Shown here piece by piece: positions 31,938 to 42,033 of a stretch of 64,000 nucleotides of DNA. Source of the stretch: Alnus glutinosa (lineage: Eukaryota > Streptophyta > Magnoliopsida > Fagales > Betulaceae). A program made the translations under genes and the position numbers. Where the stretch lies: the NCBI RefSeq assembly GCF_958979055.1, contig NC_084888.1:12566804-12630803 (forward strand), read 5' to 3'. A model generated the notes under the pieces. The model was not told where the DNA came from. It did no database searches and saw only the letters and a program-made list of their open reading frames with translations. The first letter of the stretch is position 1. Each line of letters opens with the position of its first letter.

Positions 31938-32652
31938 ACAAAGACTAGGAGTGGGCAAAACCTGCTCTGCCCCGCGAAGTCCCGATTTTAGTTTTGAAAT
32001 CGCAGATCCGGGGACAAAATCAGACTATCCGGGCGGGGCGGGACGGGTTGCTAATATAAAATTTTTAAACTACCAGATACCCGCCCCGCACGTCCAACCC
32101 TAAACTACCCACTCCTAAGTTCTGCGCCGCTCACCCTCTCAATACCCAAACTAAGTTTCCATTTCTCTCCATTTTCTAAGCAAACAAACGTAAGAGATAC
32201 AAAATGAATTGAAGAAAATGTACCTTGTCTTCAGCATTGGAGTGGTGCTTGTAAATTAAACGCATAAAATGGTAGCTGTCGAGCAACGGCTGGATATCGC
32301 TACAGTTCCACATGGCAAAGGCCATGGTGGATCGGTGAAGCGCATCGAGCTCATTGCGAATCACTTTATGAAAGAACAAGAATATCAGAATCGGCGACCT
32401 CGTCTCTGAGCCATTCAAACAAGTTTTGGATGAAGAAGACGAAGAAGAATCAATTGAAAAAAAAAATTTACAAAAATGCCATGCACAAAATACCAGCCTT
32501 GCCCCACAAAACCCGAGACCTGATGGATACTACTCATTGTAGTCGGGCCACGGCCCACAGGCAAGGTTTTTAAAACCCACAGTGTGCAGATCCGAATACC
32601 AAAATGACCAATGCCCGACTCACTCTGACCCATGCCCACCCCTAACAAAGAC
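31938..32652. mobile_element. hAT-like element (699 bp) with exact 8-bp TSD, carrying a captured exon
   Basis: The element at 31946-32644 starts TAGGAGTGGGCAAAA and ends GCCCACCCCTA. It is flanked by the octamer acaaagac at 31938-31945 and 32645-32652. The parent PPR gene has the uninterrupted site (gcaaagacaaaggg, near 28867), confirming an insertion. The subterminal part is rich in GGGCGGGGCGGG-type words at the left and C-rich or 'cccga' words at the right. It encodes no transposase. The middle carries an antisense BRUTUS-like exon (separate entry). Confidence 0.88.
32224..32418 (-). pseudogene. Captured BRUTUS-type hemerythrin exon fragment
   Basis: The minus-strand frame reads MNGSETRSPILIFLFFHKVI, then RNELDALHRSTMAFAMWN and YHFMRLIYKHHSNAEDK, followed by a GT (32223-32222) at the position of a splice donor. 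This is the start of the first hemerythrin domain of plant BRUTUS/BTS-like E3 ligases, which sense iron: H of FFHK, H of LHR and HH.NAED are the metal-ligand region. Only this one exon is present, lying within a hAT-like element. It is therefore a gene fragment picked up by a transposon and not a BTS gene. Confidence 0.8.
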
Positions 32653-32715
32653 AAAGGGTTTAAAGAAAATCCTCGGCCAGAGTTGGATTGAGATGAAGAA
32701 AAAGCTTCATGTGTC

Positions 32716-33368
32716 CTCCGATTTTCAACTATATTGCATAAAACCGCTACCCGCCTTAGGTGGTTATCAAAAAACCATCCTTGGCGAGAGTTGAATAGAC
32801 CAATGAAGGCTATTCACTCCACGCTATTCAGAGAACTAATGGCAACTAAATCAATAGCAACACGAATTTCTGATTTTTCAAAGCATTAATTTGGCAACTT
32901 TAGGAGAGGAACAATATTTCAAGAGAATTCTCAGACTAAAACTCTAAACGCTTCGTAATTATGAGACAAAAAAAAAAAAAAAAAAAAACAGAGCATTACT
33001 ATACTATTCTTCATTCTGCTAAGTGTAATTACAACAAAATGATCATAAGCTTAATTTGCTACTCGATCTACACTTTCAACTGTTAGGATTTGTTAGTCTA
33101 AAAAAAGTAGCTGCTGTACCTTTTCTTTTATGGAGCTTGTTTGGATGGAATATTAATCTTCCTACTCTTTAATCTTTATATATATGTCTTGCTGCTACGT
33201 GTAAACTTTCAACTGTACGTCAAAACTTGCGAGGCTGAGAAACGCGGCTGGACGGATCACAGTCCTCACGCGCTTTCACGAGAGCATTGTACATGGCTTC
33301 TTCACTGCAAATTTTTACACTTCATGAATTGATAAAAACCAAAAAAAATCGAAACTTTTTTGCAATGC
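32716..33368. other. Spacer between pseudogene and LBD gene
   Basis: AT-rich, with A20 at 32969-32988 and (TA)n at 33371-33384 at the LBD 3' edge. No further gene fragment was recognised. It probably includes the LBD 3' UTR. Confidence 0.4.
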
Positions 33369-33971
33369 TTATATATATATATATATGAACAAGTGCGTTG
33401 ATGGTACAAACCTTAAGTCGAGTCTTTCTCGAGGCATGAACTGGAGGGTCTGATCATTTCTTTGACTCGACTGGCCGATATCATTGGCTTGAGATGGTTG
33501 TTGCAAAAGATCATCAACGTCCATTGGTTGTGGTTCTTGATGGGGTTCTTGGTGCAAAGACAAAGAATTAGTGTGCGTGGCCTGATGATGATCATGCGCA
33601 ATATTTACATCTTCTTGCAAGAAATCAAAGAATTGGGGTTGATATTGCCGAGCTCGACACACTGCTAGTTGGTGTCGAATGAGAATGAGATGGGTCTCAG
33701 TCTCCCGGATGGACTGTTTGAGATGATTTACAATCGCAAAAGAGCCTCCGACGGGGTCAAGGGCACGCGTTTCTGCTTCGTAAATGATACATTTCATGGC
33801 TTCGTCCCTCTGGAATTGGCCGAGGTCACCGATCATCTTGCCGACGTTGCGGAATCCGAACACTTTACGCACGGTTTGGAACTGAAATTCGTTGCTGGGA
33901 GGAAAATAAGGCGCGAAAATGCAGTCAGGCGAGCACCTCCTTTTTTGGCTCCGGCATACAGCGCAAGCCAT
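33369..33971 (-). CDS. LOB-domain (LBD/ASL) transcription factor, divergent class II-like
   Basis: A 200-aa frame. Plant-specific LOB proteins bind DNA and control organ boundaries, pollen and nitrogen or anthocyanin responses depending on the member. Residues 3-17 (CAVCRSQKRRCSPDC) give the C-x2-C-x6-C-x3-C zinc block, followed by FAPYFP. The GAS block is altered (KVFGFRNVGKMI). DPVGGSFAIVNHLKQSI is the region where the Leu coiled coil normally lies, and here the heptads are incomplete. The pattern is closest to the LBD22/LBD27 group, by memory of family features. The tail is acidic and Gln/His rich. The C-terminus is uncertain: a GTTTGT at 33411 could be a donor, and the reading frame runs into a TA repeat (FIYIYI). 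Confidence 0.85.
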   Translation of the reverse strand: MACAVCRSQKRRCSPDCIFAPYFPPSNEFQFQTVRKVFGFRNVGKMIGDLGQFQRDEAMKCIIYEAETRALDPVGGSFAIVNHLKQSIRETETHLILIRHQLAVCRARQYQPQFFDFLQEDVNIAHDHHQATHTNSLSLHQEPHQEPQPMDVDDLLQQPSQANDIGQSSQRNDQTLQFMPRERLDLRFVPSTHLFIYIYI

Positions 33972-36245
33972 GCTTTTGTTTTGTACGGTCAGATATCGGC
34001 TGCGTTTCCGACTCCTACGCCGACGGCGACGGAGGTGGCTGTGCAGTACACTGTTACTTTCGTTAAGAAGGGTCTTTTAACTAAAAAATATAAATAATTC
34101 TGATATTTTAACTATAAAATAGAAATAAATATTATTTATTATTCACTTGTTTAAGTTTTTAAAGCAACTCAAGGCGAAATGGATTCTGTTGTAGTCGACC
34201 TAATAGATTAATGCCTTAAGCAACTTAGATTAATGTCTTCTAATCGCTGTCCTATATTGTATTCTAATTTGACCACCAAGAAATTAAAGAAACTAAAAAA
34301 TGAGCCAAACGCTGATTTTTTTTTTATTATTATTATTTTTTTCTCCTCGTGAAGCATATTTTTGAATAGTCGAACTGGATGATGAGTTACTTGCAAAATA
34401 AGAAAAGAACCACCTGAGTGGTACTAGCGGAGGAGCTTTTGATGGTTAAGTCAATAATTTTTTTATTTTTTTTTCAAGAATAGGAAGGGGGAACAAGAAG
34501 ATTATGTGTTAGTTTGAATGAGATATGTGTACTTTTTTCTAATTAAAAGAAATGTTTATGTGTTAGTTTGAATGAGATATGTGTACTTTTTTCTAATTAA
34601 AAGAAATGTTTAAAAAATTATTCTAACTCAATCTAATAAAGTGTCACGTATCCTTCTAACCTTTGAGAATTGAGAGACATGTATAACATAATCCTTCACA
34701 TGAATACACATGTATTCCCATCGTTTACATTTATGTACCGAGCAAAAGTGAACCATTACATGCAAAGGTAAAAGGTGATTCCATGAAAACCAAACCAGAC
34801 AAGCTACAAAAATGACAAAATTTCTAGGGCAAAATCTACGCACATGTTGTGAATTCTTGTATCTCGTGTTTGAAAGAAAATAGATTTTAAGACCTTTAAT
34901 GGTGAAGAATTTTGTTATTCATTAAAAATACATGTCTCTAACGTGGTAGAATGACACATGATGCTCTATTAAACTGGATTACTGAAATTTCTTCAAACCC
35001 ATTATACTCTATATCATTTTTCTACTATTTAGAGGCTTGTCATGTTAAGTTCTGGACCATTCATATGAAGAACAATCCATATTAGTGTTGTTGCAAGACG
35101 GATCAAAAATGTCTACAATTATGTCTAAATTTGATAGAATTCGGACAAGTGATTGTAAAAAACCACGTAAATCAGTAAAATTATTCTGCCAAACTAGTGA
35201 GAAGGTGCTCTTATTCATCTTCCAAATCGGTGAGAGAATGAGCCTTCATCCCAACAGAGACCTCGGTAATTCTCCATGCCCTAGCATGATGCATTATTCT
35301 CTGGCAAACATGATCGACACAATAAACTGAAGAAATAGGGGAGTCTTTTTAAGGCGCCAAAGAGTCCCATTAAAATTGGATCAAGGAATGAGTTTTTTTC
35401 ATGGGGATGTCCTACATGCTCAATATATAAGCGAAAACAATTACAATACTTTATACAAAGAACTACAGAAACCAATCTAATCCCACAGTTACAGGACCTC
35501 TGGCTTTCATTAAGACTTGAGAGTGGTGTACTTTATGCTCCAACAGCAACTAGACCTGAAATCAAGAAGCCAAAAAGATTATCAAAAAGATTCAAAAGCC
35601 ACTTCAATTTGGTCAGACATGATCATTCACACATAAGATCGAAGAGGGGTGGAGAAACACATTATATATCTTGCCAAGATAGTTTCTCCGTAACCTAACC
35701 TCTTATCTGAATTTGAAATCAGAAACGAGTTTATCCATGAAACATCCCTCAGAAACATGAACTGTCAGTGTTTTAAACATTGACAGAAAATTTTAAAAGT
35801 ATATAACCCTAACCATATTTTCTACCTGGAAATCTAGCAAAATCTAAAGGATATAATGTAACTGAAGGAGTCTGCCAACAAAATGCCCCAACAAGGCTGG
35901 TTGACAACATTCAGCAGAAAAGGTACACTCCTTGGCAAGAACAGACAGGTAATGTTGCTCTTGTACATCTGACGTCTAATCACAAGAAACCGTACCCAGT
36001 ATCTTGAGCAACAGTTTGCGAGCAAATGAAACATGACCAATGAACATTCTGATCAGTTATCATTCTGATAAAGGTGAAGAGGCCTCAGTGCTCCAAACAT
36101 GGCAGAGCATAGTGATAGTGGAGAACCGATTGCAAACGTATGTTAGTGGAATAAAACTGTTGAAAGCTTCATTATATTATAGAGCAGATGAATCTCACAA
36201 GAAATGTACCGCATTAAATTACACTAAAGAACTCTAAATTAATTT
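33972..36245. other. 2.3 kb without a recognised gene
   Basis: Contains the upstream region of the LBD gene (divergent, 33972 onward) and AT-rich DNA. A direct tandem repeat of 54 bp occurs at 34503-34610. None of the short frames resembles a known protein. Confidence 0.45.
34503..34610. repeat. Perfect 54-bp tandem duplication
   Basis: Two copies beginning tatgtgttagtttgaatgag at 34503 and 34557 read the same through 'aattaaaagaaatgttta'. Identity indicates a recent slippage or duplication. Confidence 0.85.
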
Positions 36246-37713
36246 GGATGTGTTGTAGTTTGTATGAACAGTTTGGACAGAAAAGGTGGAGGCTATTGTT
36301 CTGTTACAGCAGCCTACCACACATCTTATATATAGGTTTAGGGGAACATTATAATGACCAAAATACCCCCAAACCCTAGAAGGCACTGGACCGGTTTGAA
36401 AACCACTGAACTGGTAAGAAAACAAGCTGAATCGGTCACCAAACAGCAAGAACCGGATGGAACTTGAAGAAAACCATCCAAAAATAACAAGAACCAGCTT
36501 CAAAACCCTCTGAACTGGGATAAAAGAGGCTGAACCGGTCTAGGAACCGGATCCTGAAGAAAACCAGGTTGAGGTTGAGGCTACCCCAACCCTAGACGAG
36601 GATGTCCTAACCCAGTTAAGGAACAAATGCCACCAGTAACCAAACGGGGATCATCTTCTCCAACAACACGCCGGAAACACGCTGGCGACGATCAGACCTT
36701 GCTGGCAACAACCAAATATCGCTAGCGACACCAACTACAACCTCCGATGGGCCAACCAACAACCACCCACGCCACAAATAATGCCTAAAAATCACCGAAA
36801 AACACACAAAAAAAAAAAGCCACCGGATACGACTGTTAAGGGCCAGACGTCGCCGGAAAACACCACAGAACTGCCAGAAATCACAAAAACTACCGTTAAA
36901 CACCACAAACCCACCAGAAACTCGCTGGAGACTATCACCCCGCGCTGGAAAATGCCACAAAGTTGCCGGAAAGTCACGAAACCCACCGGTAACGGCCAGA
37001 CGTCGCCGGTAAACACCATAGAACTGCCTGAAGGACCAACGCACGGACACCACAAAAGACCACATATGTTGCCAAAGAGATGCTAACCTTGTTCGAAACG
37101 AGCAGATAGCGCCACAAAACGCCACAAAAGGCTGTCGTAGACTCAGAAATCACCGATAATTTCCAGATTTCAATGAAAAACCACCAAGCACCACTGCGCA
37201 CGGCACAACGACCACCAACTCGAGCGGACCTCACACACCCAATAGCACACAGCCATTGCAACGCCTTCACACCACATATATCACTGACTACCACAGACTG
37301 ACATGATAACCAACTACACCACGACAAAGAACAAACAATTTTTTTTTTCAACAGATCACGATGAATAGCTCTTTTAAAGCTCCATCAAGGCACTGCCCAT
37401 GTGGGCACTATGCCCACACGGGTAGTGCTGCCACTAGAGGGAGACTCACCAACAGCAGGACGTGAGGTTCAACCAAGAGAAAAAGAGCAGAAAACAAAGA
37501 CAACAAAACAAAAGAACCAAGGATCTAAACCCTAAGGCTCTGATATTATATTGTAGTTTGTATGAATGGTTTGGACAGAAAAGGTGGAGGCTATTGTTCT
37601 GTTACAGTAGCCTACCACACATTTTATATATAGGTTTAGGGGAACATTACAACGACCAAAATATCCCCAAACCCTAATGGCTCACAAACCCTAATAACTC
37701 TTCTAACAGGATG
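36246..37713 (-). mobile_element. Non-coding LTR element (1.46 kb) with tRNA-Met primer site
   Basis: The element at 36251-37708 is flanked by ggatg on both sides (36246-36250, 37709-37713). LTRs: 37552-37708 and 36251 to about 36380, the latter shortened at its inner side. Both carry 'tgtagtttgtatga' and 'ttggacagaaaaggtggagg'. Read on the minus strand, the LTR begins TGTTAGAAGAG and ends CTACA(ACA). Just inside the right LTR the minus strand reads TAATATCAGAGCC, close to the initiator tRNA-Met complement TGGTATCAGAGCC, so the element points leftward. The interior is built of cgccggaaaacacc / ccaccggtaacgg words and has no gag or pol. It would depend on proteins supplied in trans. Confidence 0.8.
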
Positions 37714-38703
37714 ACTAGCCAAAATTGGATTAGTCAAGTAGTTACAGGTCTGATAGACTAATTGGAGATAACAGAAACCACTAAGACAGAGTTTATCACA
37801 AGAATGATCAGCAAAATAAAATTAAATCCTGGTGTGCTCCTTAACTCTTTTTAATCACTTCTTTCTAACAAAATTTAAGTACCCGTGTAAAAGAACATTA
37901 AATTAGCATGTTAAGAGCTTGTAGCATGTTGATATAAACATAAAGAGGGTGCTGAAAGAGACTAGATTCCATGAAATCCCTCAAAAAAGTCATTTATCTG
38001 CAAGGTTTTAAACTAGCAGTCAGCCATTTTGGAGCCCCTGTCAGTTTCTGAATAGTTAAATGTAGACTCAAATGCAAAATAAATAAACAAGCAAACAAGT
38101 AAGATATATCTGTTTCAGAATTCAAAGAATTTGGAAAATTTTATGCCTGAAAACTATTTATTTTAAATATATGGAAAACAATTTTATCTGAAAAATCTAG
38201 ACAGCGAATCATAAGGAGACCAAACAAATAAAAAGAAAGAATTGCTTCTCAAACTTCAGCACAAAACTTGGGATTTGAAACATTAGAGCTTCACACTGGA
38301 GTAAGACCCATCCCGTGATACTCAAGCAGACAAGATAATGCAGACATCAACTAAGGTGGAGAAAAAGCTGGAAAGGATGAAGCATTTACAATCTAGGCCA
38401 GCATGCATTCTGCATCAGTGAACATGATAATAATACTTCACTTTGAACAGAACGAAAGTCAACAACTTCATTATTAGAATTATGCAAACTGTAGTTTATC
38501 TGTGAGCACTCAACATCCTTTCCCAAACCAATCATGAAGTCTTGTCATTTCTTTTTTTGGATAAGTATGAAGTCTTGTCATTTCTTACAGGCTTAACAAA
38601 GAGTTCCACTCACAAGAAATAGAGTAGGCAAGTTACATGTCTATTATAAAATACACATAATCCATCACTTACTAGTTACTACTATCTGAAGGGTGAGAGG
38701 CAG
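37714..38703. other. Downstream region of MED9, no gene seen
   Basis: About 1 kb of ordinary AT-rich DNA that should include the MED9 3' UTR near 38500-38703. It holds one micro-insertion at 38554 (separate entry). Confidence 0.4.
38534..38586 (-). mobile_element. 13-bp LINE-tail micro-insertion with 20-bp TSD
   Basis: The 20-mer atgaagtcttgtcatttctt occurs at 38534-38553 and 38567-38586 with only 'tttttggataagt' between. On the minus strand that is ACTTATCC-A(n), the same terminal word as the LINE tails elsewhere in the window. Confidence 0.65.
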
Positions 38704-40427
38704 TTATGGCTTAGACTTGATAAGCTCTTCAACAGATCTTCTGTACTTCCCAATAAGATCCCTGGTAATGATATTAAGAACAGACAGGTGTTGAGCAAAC
38801 AAAGCATTTAACGAAACAAATTTCAAATGCAGGCAATACAAACCTCCGCTGATTCAACAACTGCTCAGTTTCCTCAAGCTTCCGCTTTTGACCCTCAACT
38901 GTCTGCACACATGTAACACTCTAGAAAGTTAGTTCCACATTGGGTAGGTGGATTGCCCACATTAAGTCGATGGATTATAAAGGTACTCATAGATTGTAAG
39001 TCTCACATTGGTTCTTTACTAGGTGAGATTGGGCTTTATAAGCAATTCTATAGAGTTTTAATTGTAGCTTGACTAGTTCTTTTAGAGTAAAAACACAGAT
39101 GTAGCAAGCGCTTTCCTTAAATCGTTACAAATGGTATCAGAAAAATCTAGTAACACCATAGGGTGCTGAGGCATTGCATGGTGTGACCTTGAGGACATCA
39201 GGGATATGAGTGGGAGAAATTGTGACACCCCAAAAAGTTACTCCCACATTGGGTAGGTGGATTGTCTTGCTCTTAGGAATCAATAAATCCTTGCAATGAT
39301 TGTTTGGGTGTATCATGTAAATTGTATGAAATATTGAGTGAATTGATTATAAAGGTGATCATGAGTACTAAATCTCACATTAGTTCCTTACTAGGTGAGA
39401 ATAACCTTTACAAGTGACTATCAAACTCCAATTGTTACTTGATTAGTTCTTTTGAAATGATAGCGCAATGGTGACAAGCGCTTTTCCTGGGTCGTTACAA
39501 AACAATACCCAGAAATTTTCGGAATCATACAAAAGACAGTCAACAATCAAGAAAGCACAAGTCATTAGGCGACCTCCGTGGGAACCTTTATGTGCAAAAT
39601 GATTATGAAACAAGGCCATCCTTGTATATTCATGTGAAAATGGAAGAATTCAACATATTTGATTGTGAATCTGATTTAGAAACACATCAATGGTTCAACT
39701 ATGGTATCCCAAACTTTCAAACAATGGGTTTGTATGCTCTAAACGCCCATAACATCTAAAGCGCACAACACCCGACTAATTTGAAAGTTGGATATTCGCA
39801 TTGAAAAAAAAAGATATAGCTTAACAAGGTAATGAGGAGGAGTTAGCAATTACCATAGCCTTGGTGTTTATTGAACCCGATATCGAATTTAACAGATGCT
39901 GGCACGTCTCAAAGTGGTTGTTCAAATCACTTACCTTCAAAAAAAAAAAAACCAATGAAACAAAAATCAAACCCCCAAAATTAAAGCAAACAATAAAAAA
40001 GTGGTATATTGGGAAATTATCAAAAAAAATATATATATATATATACCAATGCATCTGATTGTTGATCCCTAGTTCCATGCTCAATCACTTCCGCTAAATT
40101 CTCCACCATCTGTAACCCACATTAAACAAAAAAAAATTGATACATAGCATATACACACATATATATATTATTAGGGTTTTGATTGGGTACATGTAAGAGG
40201 TGGAAGTGAGAGGCCAGTGATTGATGTTGATGGTGCTGTTGTTGTTGCTGTTGTTGTTGCTGTTGTTGTTGAAGCATACGTTGTTGTTGAATTTGTTGTT
40301 GTTGGAGTTGAAATTGTTGTTGTTGGTGAGTGAGGTAGAGGTGGTCCTGATTTGAGGGTGTAGAGGTGTTACTATGGGTCGCAACGGGCGGGATCATAGT
40401 CCAGCTTCCTCCCGAGTAATGGTCCAT
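38704..40427 (-). CDS. MED9: Mediator complex subunit 9 (5 exons, 165 aa)
   Basis: Subunit of the Mediator middle module, which links activators to RNA polymerase II. Exons on the minus strand: 40427-40191, 40109-40047, 39934-39854, 38902-38844, 38761-38704; all joins are GT/AG and in frame. The N-terminus (MDHYSGGSWTMIPP) is followed by a Q-rich tract at residues 35-66. Conserved blocks follow: SLASHFHLLH-MVENLAEVIEHGTRDQ, SDLNNHFETCQHLLNSISGS, TVEGQKRKLEETEQLLNQRRDLIGKYR, ending KSKP. The helical C-terminal half is the MED9 signature. The protein is shorter than some relatives because the Q tract is short. Intron 3 contains a TRIM element whose LTR ends 9 bp from the 3' splice site. Confidence 0.93.
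38907..39504 (+). mobile_element. TRIM retrotransposon within MED9 intron 3
   Basis: LTRs of about 218 bp (38912-39129) and 279 bp (39221-39499) share ccacattgggtaggtggatt, ctcacatt.gttc.ttactaggtgaga and end gcttt(t)cct..tcgttaca. Both begin TGTRACAC. After the left LTR comes aTGGTATCAGAA, a tRNA-Met primer site. A purine tract (agtgggagaaat) precedes the right LTR. The flanks acaca and aaaca agree at 4 of 5 bases. The internal part is only about 90 bp, so this is a terminal-repeat retrotransposon in miniature with no genes. Confidence 0.85.
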
Positions 40428-40767
40428 CTCTCTTTACGTGTCACTCGCCGGCGTATGATAATCAGAGTCTGAGGGGTCTCTGCTAAGCAATGTGGACGCC
40501 CTCCAGAGATGAAAAGAGAACGTGAGAAGGTTGAGACTTGAGAGGGAGGGCACCTTGCTGCACTGTTGACTACTAATTTACAAAAACGATGGCGTTGCTC
40601 GTTCAAGCCACGTGTTCAAAATTTAATCTTGATGTCACTGCTGTTAGACGTGAACGAGAAATCCATATCAAAGTATAACTAATCAGTTAATGAACCACAT
40701 AACTGTTTTAAATCTGATAGATTGTAAGAATGCATCGCAAAGAAAGGAGGACGGGGTGTAAAATTAA

Positions 40768-42002
40768 GAAAATGAACTTTTCACATCATCTAATATGAAT
40801 ACATTCATGAATCTCTAGTCTCTACTGAATTTGATCATGGCCGTAATAAATTGCATACATGCAAATGCTATTGAGTATTTAAGAAATTGACTACAACATA
40901 AGAAAAGGGTACTTGGAATTACTACTTAGAGGTTAAACATATCTCAGCGATTAATTTTGCAACTAATGGCAGATACCTTAATTGCATCATTTTCTAAATT
41001 TTCCAACATAACTCAAAAAAAGCAACGCTAAATCCATCTCCAATCCCACATAGTCATGGTCAAGTTTCATTAACTTTTACCGAAGAAACCTTTGGGATTC
41101 GCCAGGGCCTATTTCGTCCCAAATTTAGCAGCAAAAGAAAGATAATGAAAACACAGTTAGGCAGGGCAAACTCAATGAGGTCATTTCAACCAAAAAAAAA
41201 AAAAAAATAGCAAAAACACATGACTATATTGATCTACAAAACATTGCTAAAACCCATGACTATGAGATCATTGATCTATGAAACCCAACTCAACCCACCT
41301 CAACCAGCGAGAAAAGCAGGAAGCATAAGCCCACAACCCAAATAATCAACACAACCCACGGGAATTAACCACATCTGGACATAGATCAACAAACCCACAG
41401 AAATCTATACACAACCCACTCAACCCACTTCAACCACACAATAATTACAACATGAAACAGTATAGCTCATCAGGAATAGAAACACATCAGATTTTGAAGA
41501 GAAAACTCATCAACCGTCCTTGTCAATCGTCGGCGGTGTACCTGGCGGTGTGTGGTGGTTGTGGCTCGAGAGTGAGAGAGCTGGGGCTTGAAATTTGGGT
41601 GCTACGAGCGGCAGCGTCGCACGTCAGTGGCTGCTTAAAATTCCGGCTTGGACGAGCGGGGGGCGTCACACGGGGAGGGGGAAATTAGGGCTTAGCGGGG
41701 AAGGGAAATTTGGGGGGGAAATGGCCAAAGAGAATGAATTTGGGGGACGATGGACAAAAAGTTTTTCTTTGAGTTGGATCCGACTAGTAAGGGTATAAAC
41801 GAGCTGAGCTACTCGTGAGCTTACTCAATACCGACTCGAATAAACTCGACTCGTGCTCGAATCGATTATTAAATAAGCTACTCGTGAACACGAAAATCGT
41901 TTTAATAATCGATGCAAACTCGTATAAATTCGGCTCGAATCGACTAAAACTCGTAAACCTGGTCGTATAAGAATCGACTTGTTTATTAAGACTCGACTCA
42001 TG

Positions 42003-42033
<31 letters not shown>

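Larger units (their letters stand above)
31243..32715 (+). pseudogene. Truncated PPR gene copy, split by a hAT-like insertion
   Basis: 31243-31937 and 32653-32715 match the PPR gene from codons near 28135 to about 28935 (CTCTTTCGGAAAA.GCAG, then FKEAQLVFEKIDGRDLISWN, KPDSVTFVSVLSACSHAGL). It lacks the N-terminal repeats. It has frameshifts after GGFKG (31447), a 12-bp class deletion removing GMHGL, a deletion of ACMVDLLGRAG and further indels. The 699-bp element at 31946-32644 separates the last piece. It is not expected to encode a working protein. Confidence 0.92.

Noticed and set aside
33669..34097. 142-codon + frame opposite the LBD gene
   Set aside because: Antisense shadow; the LOB zinc block on the minus strand is unambiguous.
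36616..37351. Frames of 101-169 codons on both strands
   Set aside because: They lie in the repeat interior of a non-coding LTR element and have no domain; likely chance frames.
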